From Acidobacteriota bacterium (GTDB taxonomy: Bacteria > Acidobacteriota > Terriglobia > Terriglobales > Acidobacteriaceae), in the NCBI GenBank assembly GCA_003225075.1, contig QIAP01000042.1, positions 26,190 through 90,189 on the forward strand: a stretch of DNA of 64,000 bases, in the 5' to 3' direction. Positions 37,815 to 47,645 of the stretch are shown here, one piece after another. Both the position numbers and the translations under genes were made by a program. The notes under the pieces were generated by a model that saw only the letters and a program-made list of their open reading frames with translations, was not told the DNA's origin and ran no database searches. Numbering within the stretch: position 1 is the first letter of the stretch; the number at the start of each line of letters is the position of its first letter.

Positions 37815-38915
37815 ATGAGCGAGCCGGCCGAACTCCAACCCGAAACAATTCGGACCGAACGGCCAGCGAAGCCGGCCGCGACCGCTCGCAAGCGGAACTG
37901 GTCTGAAATCATCGTTGCCACGGGTACGGTCCTGGCTTTTTGCTACTTTGCCAAGTGGGAACTGGCGGTGATTCTCATCTCAATTCTTCTGACGTTCATC
38001 CTTGCCCCGATTGTGGATCTGCTTCATCGGGTAAGAGTTCCGCGAGGCATGGGCGCTCTGATTTCAGTATTGCTGCTGGTGGGGGTGGTCTACAGCGTGA
38101 TGTATTTCTCCTATAACCAGGCAGTGTCGTTCGCTGACAACCTTCCCAGGTATTCCAGTGAGATCCGCTCGATTGTTGGCCGTTTCCGCCAGAACGCGGA
38201 AAAGCTGCAAAGAACTACGGAGAACGTGCTCCAATCCAACAAAGAAGAGAAGAACGCGGTGACGGTGCGTCCCGCGTCGACTATAACCGATACGCTGACC
38301 AGGGGATTTGGCTCGGTTTCTCATGTCGTTCTGGCGCTGTCGTTCATACCTTTCCTGGTTTATTTCATGTTGACGTGGGAGCAGCATGCACGCGCAGCCA
38401 CAGTCATGCTCTTCAGTATGGAGAATCGGCATGCCGCTTACACTACACTGGGCCTGATCGCGGCCATGATTCGCAGTTTTCTGGTGGGAAATTTTCTAGT
38501 CGGACTTTTCATCTCCGGTGTGAGCATCGCAGCGTTCGCCGCCATCCACCTTCCTAATTTTTATGTCGTCGGGTTCATCAGCGGCTTCCTCAGCTTGATT
38601 CCTTACCTGGGGGTCTTATTGGCAATGATCGCGCCATTAATGGTCGGATTGGGCCAGATGCAATCCTCACAAATGATCTTCATAGCTTTGACGGTCGTAG
38701 GCTTGCATCTCTTTGGCCTTAACGTGCTCTATCCAAAGTTTCTGGGCAGCCGGCTACAGTTAAACCCACTGGCCGTCACCATCGCGCTGCTTTTTTGGGG
38801 GTGGCTCTGGGGTGCTGTAGGTCTAATTCTCGCGGTCCCGATCACTGCAGGCATGAAGATCATCTTCGATCACGTAGACGCGCTACGTCCCTATGGGAAT
38901 TGGTTGGGAGAGTAA
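37815..38915 (+). CDS. AI-2E transporter family (PerM) membrane protein
   Basis: A 366-residue protein with about eight membrane helices. It has the PerM/AI-2E family layout: paired helices at the N-terminus (ELAVILISILLTFILAPIVD), a soluble segment (about residues 95-165), and the conserved LSLIPYLGVLLAMIAPLMVG and LHLFGLNVLYPKFLGSRLQL near the C-terminus. ATG at 37815 begins MSEPAELQPE. The substrate is not known; members export AI-2, act as sodium/proton antiporters or have unknown roles. Confidence 0.88.
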   Translation: MSEPAELQPETIRTERPAKPAATARKRNWSEIIVATGTVLAFCYFAKWELAVILISILLTFILAPIVDLLHRVRVPRGMGALISVLLLVGVVYSVMYFSYNQAVSFADNLPRYSSEIRSIVGRFRQNAEKLQRTTENVLQSNKEEKNAVTVRPASTITDTLTRGFGSVSHVVLALSFIPFLVYFMLTWEQHARAATVMLFSMENRHAAYTTLGLIAAMIRSFLVGNFLVGLFISGVSIAAFAAIHLPNFYVVGFISGFLSLIPYLGVLLAMIAPLMVGLGQMQSSQMIFIALTVVGLHLFGLNVLYPKFLGSRLQLNPLAVTIALLFWGWLWGAVGLILAVPITAGMKIIFDHVDALRPYGNWLGE

Positions 38916-39015
38916 CTGCTCGGCAACAAATCAAGAGTGCGGTCAGAATCCGGGTCTTGGGCTGATGTAGCTTCGAGACTGAGGGTTTGCTGAGGATCAA
39001 GCCACTAGCGACTAG

Positions 39016-39552
39016 CTATGCTTCAAATTCAGAAGCTTCCGGGAAGTGTAACTTCGAGCGGGATAAAGCTTTGGAGAGAACATCTTCAATCTGCGTCTCT
39101 TCGCAGTTCTTAGCCATTGCTAACTCGCTAACTAAAAGATAACGAGCCCTTTCCAGCATTTTCTTTTCGCGGAATGAGAGCGGCTTGCTCTGGTGCAGAA
39201 GTAGCAGACTTTTCAAGACAGCGGCCACTTCCAGCAAAGATCCTGTACGCATTCGCTCGGAGTTTTCTTTGAAACGGTACTTCCAATCGGTATTATTGGA
39301 ACACTCGCCATCTGTAAGATAATCAAGGATTTTCTGGATTTCGCCGTTCTTCACCACACGTCGCAGTCCGACGCTGGCAACGTTGTGGAACGGCACCATA
39401 ACTTTGAGACTGCTGGATTTTATCTTCAGAAGATAGAACTTTTCTACGGTTGCCCCAAACGTCCGGCTGCTAATCTGTTCAATGATTCCTACCCCATGGT
39501 TGGGGTAAACGACCTTATCGCCGATGTGAAAGCTGCCGTCGCTACTAATCAT
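39016..39552 (-). CDS. CarD family transcriptional regulator
   Basis: A 178-residue RNA polymerase-binding regulator of the CarD/CdnL group. The N-terminal RNAP-interaction domain is plain (FHIGDKVVYPNHGVGIIEQI, then KFYLLKIKSSSLKVMVPFHN), followed by an all-helical C-terminal domain (about residues 75-170; ERMRTGSLLEVAAVLKSLLL and FREKKMLERARYLLVSELA). CarD stabilises open promoter complexes, often at rRNA genes. It has its own promoter at 39601-39629 and diverges from greA, another RNAP-binding factor. Confidence 0.93.
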   Translation of the reverse strand: MISSDGSFHIGDKVVYPNHGVGIIEQISSRTFGATVEKFYLLKIKSSSLKVMVPFHNVASVGLRRVVKNGEIQKILDYLTDGECSNNTDWKYRFKENSERMRTGSLLEVAAVLKSLLLLHQSKPLSFREKKMLERARYLLVSELAMAKNCEETQIEDVLSKALSRSKLHFPEASEFEA

Positions 39553-39600
39553 GAGGGGCCACCCGACGAGCGCAGGAGACCTTGGGGAAGCACTATCATT

Positions 39601-39629
39601 ATCTTAGCGCAAGCGGGGGGAAAAGACAA
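39601..39629 (-). promoter_or_regulatory. Promoter of carD
   Basis: On the minus strand TTGTCT (39624-39629) and TAAGAT (39601-39606) are separated by exactly 17 bases. The start point would be near 39594, leaving a leader of about 40 bases before the carD ATG. Confidence 0.55.
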
Positions 39630-39842
39630 TCTGGACCCGGCTTTTTCGCAGGCGAAAATTAGGGTGATAGTTAATAGTGGAACTGCGCTCTAGCCATCCT
39701 AATCAAGCTAACCTGCTCTGCAGGATAGACTTTGTCTGCGCAATGCGTTTCTTTTCCTGATGCCCAGTTTAAAATCGAGATACTTGTACTCTTCGCCGAA
39801 GTCCCGCTCGCTCAAGGTTCAAGGTTTATAATTCGATCTGCT

Positions 39843-40319
39843 ATGCCCGAGCAACTCAAGAAGAAACTGCAGGAAGAAATAGCTACGCTCGAACATGAGC
39901 TCACTCATGAACTTCCCCAGGAGATTAAGAAAGCGGTCGCCATGGGCGACCTCAGCGAGAACGCCGAATATCACATGGCGAAACAGCGCCAGGAGTTCGT
40001 CAAGGCCAGAATTCGACAGTTAGGCAAGCGACTGGCTGACCTCTCACTGATCAACATGAGCAGCATCCCGAAAGACAAGGTCGGCTTGGGTTCTAAGGTA
40101 AAAGTCTTCGATAGCACCAAGAACGAGGAAGTGGAGTACAAGCTGGTCACCAGTGAGGAGACAGATGTGTCCTCTGGCAAAATCTCCACCACTTCTCCAA
40201 TCGGGCGCGCGCTGCTGAACAAAAAAGTGGGAGACACCGTTACTGTCATCAGTCCCAATGGCAATCGGGAAGTGGAAATCTTGACCCTAAGCACTATCTA
40301 CGATGAGGCTGAAGCCTAG
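39843..40319 (+). CDS. greA: Transcription elongation factor GreA
   Basis: Rescues backtracked RNA polymerase by stimulating transcript cleavage. The 158-residue protein has the N-terminal coiled coil with the acidic tip VAMGDLSENAEYHMAK, and the C-terminal FKBP-like domain (VGLGSKVKVFDSTKNEEVEY, then ISTTSPIGRALLNKKVGDTV). ATG 39843 is chosen as the family start; a TATAAT at 39827-39832 lies only ten bases upstream, so the mRNA leader may be very short. Its stop touches the start of the next gene. Confidence 0.95.
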   Translation: MPEQLKKKLQEEIATLEHELTHELPQEIKKAVAMGDLSENAEYHMAKQRQEFVKARIRQLGKRLADLSLINMSSIPKDKVGLGSKVKVFDSTKNEEVEYKLVTSEETDVSSGKISTTSPIGRALLNKKVGDTVTVISPNGNREVEILTLSTIYDEAEA

Positions 40320-40958
40320 ATGACCTGGACTAGTGCCTTCGGACGCACCTGCGGCCGGCTTCTGTACGCCATCGTCAACCGTATGGCGTTAGCCCGCATT
40401 TCTCCGAACGTTCTGACCTTTATGGGCCTGGTCATTAATGTAGTGGCCGCGCTACTGTTTGGCTACGCCACCGGTGAAACCCAGCGCCGCATGTTCTTCT
40501 ATGCTGGGCTAGTGGTGTTTGCTGCCGGCTTTTTTGACCTGGTGGATGGGCGGGTGGCGCGCGCCAGTAATCAGGTCACTCGCTTCGGTGGGTTCTTCGA
40601 TTCGGTTGTGGACCGGTACAGTGACGCTGCACTGTTTTTTGGACTGCTGGTCTTCTACGCGCGCGGCAACCGTTTCTTTTACGTTGTGTTGACGGCGCTG
40701 GTGATGATCAGCGCGATCATGGTGAGTTACACTCGAGCCCGTGCCGAGTCTCTGATCGGCTCCTGCAAGGTCGGATTCATGGAGCGTCCCGAGCGATTGG
40801 TGCTGATCATCATTGGAGCGCTAGCCAATCGCATGGCGCCCGTGCTCTGGGTAATTGCCGTTCTGTCCACTATTACGGTTATCCATCGCATGTACTATAC
40901 CTGGCGGCAGACGGAGTTGATGGAAGGCACACCTGCCGGGGCGGGGCGCGCTGCGTAG
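40320..40958 (+). CDS. CDP-alcohol phosphatidyltransferase
   Basis: A 212-residue integral membrane enzyme that joins a CDP-diacylglycerol phosphatidyl group to an alcohol acceptor. The family motif DG-x2-AR-x8-G-x3-D-x3-D is intact (FDLVDGRVARASNQV, then TRFGGFFDSVVDRYSD), with about five helices around it. The product could be phosphatidylglycerophosphate, phosphatidylinositol phosphate or a related lipid; the sequence alone does not choose. The ATG at 40320 begins directly after the greA stop codon, so the two are translationally coupled. Confidence 0.9.
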   Translation: MTWTSAFGRTCGRLLYAIVNRMALARISPNVLTFMGLVINVVAALLFGYATGETQRRMFFYAGLVVFAAGFFDLVDGRVARASNQVTRFGGFFDSVVDRYSDAALFFGLLVFYARGNRFFYVVLTALVMISAIMVSYTRARAESLIGSCKVGFMERPERLVLIIIGALANRMAPVLWVIAVLSTITVIHRMYYTWRQTELMEGTPAGAGRAA

Positions 40959-41093
40959 ATCCTCTCGTCCAAGCATTGATTCCTTTAGATTTGCGACCGC
41001 TCGTTCAGTCCGCTTTTCTGTGCCAGTGCGCTCTCCTTTGCCCGCATTCCGAGTCTATGGATTTTGTGAGTTCCATTCTTCGTTGGAGATAAC

Positions 41094-43964
41094 ATGATTC
41101 AAGTTCGCAACCGCGTTTGTCACTTACTCTCTTTTGCCTGCCTGACATTATTCCTGGGGCTGGACGTTTTCTTACAAGCGAATCTTGCCGCTCCGGCAAC
41201 TGCCGCACCTCCTGCGCCGCAGATCAAATACGAAAAATACACGCTCAAGAATGGCCTGAACGTAATTCTCTACGAGGATCACCGGCTTCCACTGGTGGCG
41301 GCCAATATCTGGTATCACGTCGGTCCGGCTAACGAACGTCCCGGCCGCACCGGATTTGCGCACTTGTTTGAGCACATGATGTTTGAAGGGTCGCAGCACG
41401 TCGGACCCAAAGCTCATTTCCGTCACCTCGAGGCGGCCGGTGCCAGCGACATCAACGGCACTACGGACTTCGACCGCACCAACTACTTCGAAACTTTGCC
41501 CTCCAACCAATTGGAATTGGCGCTGTGGCTGGAAAGCGATCGCATGGGGTATCTCCTGGGTACGTTGGACCGCGAGAAACTCGCCAACCAACGCGACGTG
41601 GTTCGCAACGAGCGCCGGCAGAGTGTAGAGAACGCGCCCTATGGCCTGGTCGAAGAACAGCTCTTTCATCAACTCTTCGCCAAAGACCATCCCTATTACG
41701 CTGATGTGATCGGATCGCACCGTGACGTCGAGGCTGCCCGCTTGAACGATGTGCGCGAGTTCTTCCGGCAGTACTACACTCCCAACAACGCCAGCCTCGC
41801 CATCACTGGCGACTTCGACCCCGGAACAGCGAGGAAGCTGGTGGAAAAATACTTTGGAACGATTCCTGCCGGTCCGCCTGTCCCAAAAATCAATGCAGTG
41901 ACGGCGCCCATTACATCTGAGCGCCGCGCGGTAGTCACCGATCAGGTCGAGTTACCTCGCGTTTACATGGGCTGGATCGCCCCGCCCATCTACAAGCCCG
42001 GGGACGCTGAGTCTAACTTGATTGCGCAATTACTGGGTGGTGGCAAATCCAGCCGCTTGTACAAGCAACTTGTTTACCAGAGGCAGATCGCCCAGGACGT
42101 TCAGGTGACAAATAGCAACTTGCTCTTGGGCTCTGTTTTTGAGATCCAGGCGACGGCCAAACCAGGGGTCAAACTTGAAGATTTGGAAAAAGCGATCGAT
42201 GAAGAACTCACCAAGCTCAGGACTGAAGGGCCCTCACAAGCTGAACTGGAACGCGCTCGCAATGTGATTGAAGCACAGATCATCGAGAAGCTGGAACGGC
42301 TCGGCGGTTTCGGCGGTGTAGCCGACAAGCTCAACCAATACAACCACTATCTGGGCGATCCAGGATATCTTCCCACGGACCTCGACCACTACAATCGCGC
42401 CACCGTGGGCGACTTGAAACGCGCCGCCAATGAGGAATTGAAGCCCACCGCACGCGCGGTCGTTTATGGCGTTCCCGGCAAGAAGGTCGTCGACGATCCA
42501 CCGCGCACCAAGCAGGAAGAAGAGCAGGAAGCCAAAGAGACTAGCACGGTCTCGAGCACTATGCCGGAAGAGGCGTGGCGAGCAAATCCGCCGCAGCCCG
42601 GAGCCCTGTCCCATTTGAGCTTACCGGTGCCCACCAGCTTCAAGCTGGCGAACGGCCTGACCGTTATGCTGGTCGAGCAGCACAACCTTCCGGTTGTGGC
42701 TGCCCACCTGGTTGTGCTCAGCGGCAGTGATGCAAACCCTGCAAACAAACCTGGACTTGCGTCATTTACTGCCGCCATGCTGGACGAGGGCACGAATCGC
42801 CGTTCTTCTCCGCAGATTGCTGACGACGTTGCGCAGATCGGTGCGTCCCTGGACACTTCGGCCACCGCGGATTACTCATCCGTCCAAATTCGCACGCTGA
42901 AACAAAACGCCGATGCCGCTTTCGACCTGCTTTCGGACGTCGTTTTGAACCCCAAGTTTGAGCCGGCAGAGATTGACCGGGTTCGCAAGCGCCGTGACAC
43001 CGACATCCTGCAATTGCACGACGACCCGGTTCAATTGGTGCTCGGCGTTTTATTCAAGACCGTCTATGGACCGGAACATCCGTATGGCTATCGTGAACTG
43101 GGTACGGAAGAATCCAATCGGCTCATTTCCCGTGATCAAATGCAGAAGTTCTGGCAACAGGGCTACGCTCCGGGTAATTCCGCCCTGGTGTTAGCCGGTG
43201 ACTTGACGCCGGACGAAGCCCACACACTGTCAGAAAAGTACTTCGGCAACTGGAAGGGTGCAACCAGCAAACACCTGCCGCCTCCGGTGGACGTCAAGAC
43301 CTCGAGGGCCATCTATCTGGTAGACAAGCCGGACGCGCCGCAGACTCTCGAAGTAGTGGCTGGCCTTGGCGTTCCCCGCTCCACTGCCGATTACGTGCCG
43401 ATTGAGGTGATGAACAACGCATTGGGCGGACTATTCTCCAGCCGCATCAACATGAACTTGCGTGAGCAGCACGGTTACACTTACGGTGGCTTCTCACAAT
43501 TCATCTATCGGCGCGGCCCGGGACTTTTCGTCGCAGGAGGCGCCATTCGTACTGATGTCACCGCTCCTGCGGTGCATGAGCTTTTCAATGAATTGGAACG
43601 TATCCGGACTTCCCCCGTCTCTCCCGAGGAACTTAAGCTTGCCAAAGGATCTTTCTCCCAGTCGCTCGCGGGTCTATTCGAAACCAGCGAACGCACTGCC
43701 GGCACGGTCGGCGATTTGTTTACCTACGACCTTCCGCTCGACTACTACAAGCAACTGCCGCCAAAAATAGACGCAATTACGGCGGCGGATGTCCAGCGGG
43801 TCGCTACTCAGTACATTCACCCTGAATCCGCAGTGGTAGTTGGCGCCGGGGACCGTGCCAAGATTGAACCGGAACTCAAGAAGCTTTCCATCGGACCGGT
43901 AGAAATGCGCGACTATGAAGGCAATCCGGTCAAGGAAAGCACCGCCGAAACAAAGCCGAAATAA
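41094..43964 (+). CDS. M16 family zinc peptidase, two domains fused
   Basis: A 956-residue secreted peptidase containing two M16 halves. A signal peptide (residues about 1-40) leads to the N-terminal half, where the inverted zinc motif HxxEH is HLFEHMMFEG and the downstream Glu lies in the NERRQSVENAPYG helix. The second half (from about residue 510, LANGLTVMLVEQHNLPVVA) has lost the HxxEH and acts as the inactive partner domain. Both halves end with the usual GGKSSRLYKQLV and GGLFSSRINMNLRE segments. Fusion of the active and inactive halves resembles pitrilysin. ATG 41094 follows GGAG by six bases. Confidence 0.92.
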   Translation: MIQVRNRVCHLLSFACLTLFLGLDVFLQANLAAPATAAPPAPQIKYEKYTLKNGLNVILYEDHRLPLVAANIWYHVGPANERPGRTGFAHLFEHMMFEGSQHVGPKAHFRHLEAAGASDINGTTDFDRTNYFETLPSNQLELALWLESDRMGYLLGTLDREKLANQRDVVRNERRQSVENAPYGLVEEQLFHQLFAKDHPYYADVIGSHRDVEAARLNDVREFFRQYYTPNNASLAITGDFDPGTARKLVEKYFGTIPAGPPVPKINAVTAPITSERRAVVTDQVELPRVYMGWIAPPIYKPGDAESNLIAQLLGGGKSSRLYKQLVYQRQIAQDVQVTNSNLLLGSVFEIQATAKPGVKLEDLEKAIDEELTKLRTEGPSQAELERARNVIEAQIIEKLERLGGFGGVADKLNQYNHYLGDPGYLPTDLDHYNRATVGDLKRAANEELKPTARAVVYGVPGKKVVDDPPRTKQEEEQEAKETSTVSSTMPEEAWRANPPQPGALSHLSLPVPTSFKLANGLTVMLVEQHNLPVVAAHLVVLSGSDANPANKPGLASFTAAMLDEGTNRRSSPQIADDVAQIGASLDTSATADYSSVQIRTLKQNADAAFDLLSDVVLNPKFEPAEIDRVRKRRDTDILQLHDDPVQLVLGVLFKTVYGPEHPYGYRELGTEESNRLISRDQMQKFWQQGYAPGNSALVLAGDLTPDEAHTLSEKYFGNWKGATSKHLPPPVDVKTSRAIYLVDKPDAPQTLEVVAGLGVPRSTADYVPIEVMNNALGGLFSSRINMNLREQHGYTYGGFSQFIYRRGPGLFVAGGAIRTDVTAPAVHELFNELERIRTSPVSPEELKLAKGSFSQSLAGLFETSERTAGTVGDLFTYDLPLDYYKQLPPKIDAITAADVQRVATQYIHPESAVVVGAGDRAKIEPELKKLSIGPVEMRDYEGNPVKESTAETKPK

Positions 43965-44209
43965 CGTAGCCTAAGGTTCGTCAAGCCGAATAAAGCGAGA
44001 ACCTCTGTTTCCGCGACCAACCGCAGTCAGGCAGGGAAACTTCCCTGGCTCAGCAGTTTTTATGATCACTCAGAACGTTTCGAATCTTGAGGAAGAATCC
44101 GCAACCCGAAGTTGAAAATCTCGCGCCACACTCTGAGAGTCGCCGCCTTTTCTCGGTGCTAGACTATCCAGTCGTTTCCGTAATTTCGTTTTCAACTTTT
44201 GAGGTTGAT

Positions 44210-45121
44210 TTGCCAAACGATCCTGTTCTGGTTGTTCACGGCGGAGCATGGGCTATTCCAGATGAGATGGTGAACGCTCACCTGAATGGCGTCCGCAATG
44301 CCCTTGCTGCGGGCTGGACTGTGCTCAATCGGGGCGGTTCCGCCCTCGATGCCGTCGAGGAAGCCGTGGTCATCATGGAAGATGACGACACCTTTGACGC
44401 CGGCCGCGGCAGCTTCCTCAATCGGGAAGGCAGAGTGCAACTCGATGCGCTCATCATGGACGGAGCCACTCTGCGTGCCGGAGGATTGGGTTGCGTCGAA
44501 CATATACGCAATCCAATCCGTGCCGCTCGCAAAATCCTAAGCGAGAGTCCGCACGTGTACTTTGTTTGTGAAGGCGCTGAACGCTTCGCTGCCGAACATG
44601 GTATTCCTCTTTGCAAGAACGAAGACCTGATCATCCCGCGTGAAGTTGAGCGCCTACGCGAATTCCAGGCACGCCTCTCGGATGAGAACCCAGACTTGTT
44701 CGCGCCGACTATTTCGCACGATACCGTGGGATCGGTGGCTCTCGATGGTGCTGGCAACATTGCGGCCGCGACATCAACGGGAGGTACGCTCAACAAGGCT
44801 CCCGGCCGTTTGGGGGATTCCTCATTGATTGGTTGCGGTTGCTACGCAGACAACGAAAGCGCTGCGGCCTCGACTACCGGCTGGGGGGAGCCCATCATGA
44901 AATTGGTCTTGGCGAAATGGTCTGCCGATCGTGTAGCCGCGGGGAACGCGCCGGAATGGGTTGCGCTGGAAGCGATTTCACATCTTGAGAACCGAGTAAA
45001 TGGTCATGGTGGCATCATCCTGCTCGATGCCCAGGCCCGCTTCGGCATTGCTCACAATACACCGCGTATGGCTTGGGCATTCAAGACGGCGACGCAGGAA
45101 AGTTCCGGAATCGAACGGTAG
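44210..45121 (+). CDS. Isoaspartyl peptidase/L-asparaginase (Ntn hydrolase)
   Basis: A self-cleaving asparaginase_2 family enzyme that removes isoaspartyl residues from peptides or hydrolyses asparagine. Near the start VLVVHGGAWAIP, then GWTVLNRGGSALDAVEEAV and FDAGRGSFLNREGRVQLDAL are family features, and the autocleavage site is HDTVGSVALDG, with the Thr as new N-terminal nucleophile, followed by ATSTGGTLNKAPGRLGDSSL. The start is chosen as TTG 44210, preceded by GAGG; the frame is open back to 44087 without a better start. No signal peptide is seen. Confidence 0.88.
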   Translation: MPNDPVLVVHGGAWAIPDEMVNAHLNGVRNALAAGWTVLNRGGSALDAVEEAVVIMEDDDTFDAGRGSFLNREGRVQLDALIMDGATLRAGGLGCVEHIRNPIRAARKILSESPHVYFVCEGAERFAAEHGIPLCKNEDLIIPREVERLREFQARLSDENPDLFAPTISHDTVGSVALDGAGNIAAATSTGGTLNKAPGRLGDSSLIGCGCYADNESAAASTTGWGEPIMKLVLAKWSADRVAAGNAPEWVALEAISHLENRVNGHGGIILLDAQARFGIAHNTPRMAWAFKTATQESSGIER

Positions 45122-45154
45122 CAAATCTTACTTTTTATTCAAGGGGAGGCATTC

Positions 45155-45370
45155 ATGGATGAAGTACACGCCCTGCCAATCGGAGCACGGCGCAATGAAG
45201 ACATCGCGCTTGATCTGATGAAGTTTGTTGCCATGACTACAGGCTACGGCCGCACCAGTTCTTCGGGGGTGGGATTTCAAGGTGGTGCAGCGTCCAAGCC
45301 CGAGGAGTACGCAAGCCACCTGCTCGAACTCTACGGGCGTTGTCTTACGGCGGTGCAAGCAAAGAAATAG
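45155..45370 (+). CDS. Small conserved-looking protein of unknown function
   Basis: A 71-residue acidic to neutral protein (MDEVHALPIGARRNEDIALD, then KFVAMTTGYGRTSSSGVGFQ). AGGGGAGG lies nine bases before the ATG, a strong ribosome binding site, and the codon pattern looks coding. I have no family for it. It follows the isoaspartyl peptidase gene by 33 bases and may be in its operon. Confidence 0.6.
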   Translation: MDEVHALPIGARRNEDIALDLMKFVAMTTGYGRTSSSGVGFQGGAASKPEEYASHLLELYGRCLTAVQAKK

Positions 45371-45686
45371 CAGCGCTCAGAACGGTTTCTCGTAACGACG
45401 AGGAGATGACTCAGCGCAGTTCGATCCCGGGGAGTCGCTTATTTCCTGACGTTTTCGCCCCAGTGCGAAGCCTCGGAAAGCGCCACTTCCCGTCGGCAGC
45501 CAGTACAGACATCAAAGAACGCTGTTTTCGGACTCTAAAGAACCTGCGAGGGTCCGGGGGGTAACTTCCCGGGCCATGCCGAAAGTAATGAACGAGAGCG
45601 TTTGTAGATTGACCCTTGAATTCGATGGGGAGTACGATTTTTGCAAGGATGGGAAAGGGGAGTTCAGCGGTAACCCATAGAGAAAT
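45371..45686. other. Intergenic region without a recognised gene
   Basis: Between the small protein and the LysM transglycosylase I see only an unconvincing 74-residue frame (45340-45564) overlapping the previous gene, no hairpin with a T-run, and no clear promoter hexamers. The region ends in GGAAAGGGGAG, which is too far from the downstream ATG to be its binding site. Confidence 0.3.
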
Positions 45687-47645
45687 ATGAGAGTTCTGAA
45701 ACTCTATGCCTTAATCGCGCCCCTTTTGGCAGTGGTCTTTGTGACTACGTCCTGCCAGACTGCCCAAAAACAAACACCGCTTCTGCCACCTGCACAGGCT
45801 GCCCCTCCGGCATTGAAGGCTGCAGGACCCTCGGGTTCCTCTCCCCAATCAGAAGTTGCCGCTCACCCCGCACCCTCACAGACAGCCACTCACGTAGACA
45901 AGTTGGGACCCCAATCTGATTCAGTCAGTGAGCTCATAGTGCAGGTGGAAAAGGAATACCAGGCCGGTAAGGATAACTACCAAGCGGGGCATCTCGAGGC
46001 CGCGAAACAGAATTTCGACCGTGCGTTCAACCTGCTGATGGGCAGTAATCTCGATATTCGCTCCGACGTACGCCTACAGCACGAATTTGACAGGATTCTG
46101 GATGGCGTGAACGGCTTGGAACTCGTGGCGTTACAGGAGGGGGACGGCGCCACAGAACAAAAATCTGAGCCGGCACCGATTGATGAGGCCAATGATGTTA
46201 CGTTTCCGGTTGACCCTAACATTAAAGCCAAGGCCGAAGCGGAAATTAAGTCCACACATTCCGACCTGCCGCTCATGATGACTGATCAAGTCGCCGGCTA
46301 CATCAATTATTTCTCCACGCGCGGACGCCCCACGCTTGAGCACGCGTTAACTCGCGCCGGACAGTACCAAGATATGATCCAGCGGGTTTTGAAAGACGAA
46401 GGTGTGCCGCAGGATCTCATCTACCTGGCACAGGCTGAATCTGGCTTCCATCCGTTGGCGTTATCCCATTCCGGAGCGCGCGGTATCTGGCAGTTCATGG
46501 CCAGCCGGGCGAAAGGCTACGGCCTCCAGCGCAACTGGTGGGTAGATGATCGCCAGGATCCGGAGAAGGCTACCCGAGCGGCCGCACGACATCTGAAAGA
46601 TCTTTTCAATCAGTTCGGCGACTGGTATTTGGCGATGGCGGCGTACAACTCCGGACCGGGTACGGTTCAAAGTGCGGTGAAGCGCACCGGCTACGCCGAT
46701 TTTTGGGAACTCTACCGCCGCAATGTGCTGCCCAAAGAGACCCGCAATTATGTACCGATCATCCTGGCCGTCACAATCATGGCCAAGAATCCAGGACAGT
46801 ACGGCCTCGACGAACTCGTTCGAGAAAAACCAGTCCCCTATGACGCGGTAAAGATTGACTATCCGGTCGATTTGCGCCTGGTTGCTGAATGCGTGGACGT
46901 CTCGGCCGCCGATCTGCAGGATCTAAATCCGAGCCTGTTGCGTATGACCACGCCCAGGGATCAGGAATTCGAACTCCATCTGCCAGTTGGCAGCAAAGAA
47001 AAGTTCCTTGGTGCGATTGCGGTAATCCCTCCCGACATGCGGGTTTGGTGGCGCTATCACAAGGTGGTGCAAGGAGATACGATTGCTTCGTTGGCCCGGA
47101 CCTATCGCACGACCGTGAAGGCGATTGCGGAGGCTAACAACCTGGAGGATCAGGTTCTCGAGACGGACAGTAAGCTGATTATTCCGATTGCTCCCGGCAG
47201 GCATGCTGCTGGGGAAGACATGGTGGCGTATTCGCGCCACGCGACCCGTTACAAGGTTCGAAAAAACGATACCGTAGCGACCGTAGCGGATAATTTTGGA
47301 GTGCCGCCAACCATGGTTCGTCGCTGGAACCGTTTGAAAGGGAACAGCTTAGTTGGGCGACGCGTGGTATACGTCCACTTGCCAATCACTCCCAATTTAC
47401 GCGAGCCTCATGTAATTTCGGCGAAGTCGGGTACACCATCGGGTAGGTCCAAGAACAAGAATAAGAAGGACGTACAACGCGTCGCCACTAATGATAACGG
47501 CGTGCTCCGCCACCGGGTGAAGCAGGGAGAAACCCTGTATTCGATTGCAAGCTCTTATAAGACGACCGTGGCGGCGCTCAAACGCGACAACGGCGTGGCG
47601 ACTCTCCGCCCGGGAATGGTTCTGGTTATAAAGGACGTCCGGTAA
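45687..47645 (+). CDS. MltD-like lytic transglycosylase with LysM repeats
   Basis: A 652-residue lipoprotein. The leader LYALIAPLLAVVFVTTSC ends in a lipobox (lipidated Cys about residue 23). The catalytic SLT domain (about residues 210-350) has the catalytic Glu in LIYLAQAESGFHPLALSHSG and the GIWQFMASRAKGYGL and YNSGPGTVQSAVKR motifs of family 1 transglycosylases. After it come three LysM modules: VVQGDTIASLARTYRTTVKA, VRKNDTVATVADNFGVPPTM and VKQGETLYSIASSYKTTVAA. It is attached to the outer membrane and cleaves peptidoglycan. Confidence 0.92.
   Translation: MRVLKLYALIAPLLAVVFVTTSCQTAQKQTPLLPPAQAAPPALKAAGPSGSSPQSEVAAHPAPSQTATHVDKLGPQSDSVSELIVQVEKEYQAGKDNYQAGHLEAAKQNFDRAFNLLMGSNLDIRSDVRLQHEFDRILDGVNGLELVALQEGDGATEQKSEPAPIDEANDVTFPVDPNIKAKAEAEIKSTHSDLPLMMTDQVAGYINYFSTRGRPTLEHALTRAGQYQDMIQRVLKDEGVPQDLIYLAQAESGFHPLALSHSGARGIWQFMASRAKGYGLQRNWWVDDRQDPEKATRAAARHLKDLFNQFGDWYLAMAAYNSGPGTVQSAVKRTGYADFWELYRRNVLPKETRNYVPIILAVTIMAKNPGQYGLDELVREKPVPYDAVKIDYPVDLRLVAECVDVSAADLQDLNPSLLRMTTPRDQEFELHLPVGSKEKFLGAIAVIPPDMRVWWRYHKVVQGDTIASLARTYRTTVKAIAEANNLEDQVLETDSKLIIPIAPGRHAAGEDMVAYSRHATRYKVRKNDTVATVADNFGVPPTMVRRWNRLKGNSLVGRRVVYVHLPITPNLREPHVISAKSGTPSGRSKNKNKKDVQRVATNDNGVLRHRVKQGETLYSIASSYKTTVAALKRDNGVATLRPGMVLVIKDVR

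Noticed and set aside
43965..44060. AGGTTC/GAACCT dyad after the M16 gene
   Set aside because: Six pairs with a 19-base loop and no T-run; it could easily arise by chance.
45340..45564. 74-residue frame after the small protein at 45155
   Set aside because: It overlaps the end of the preceding gene, has no ribosome binding site and no recognisable content.
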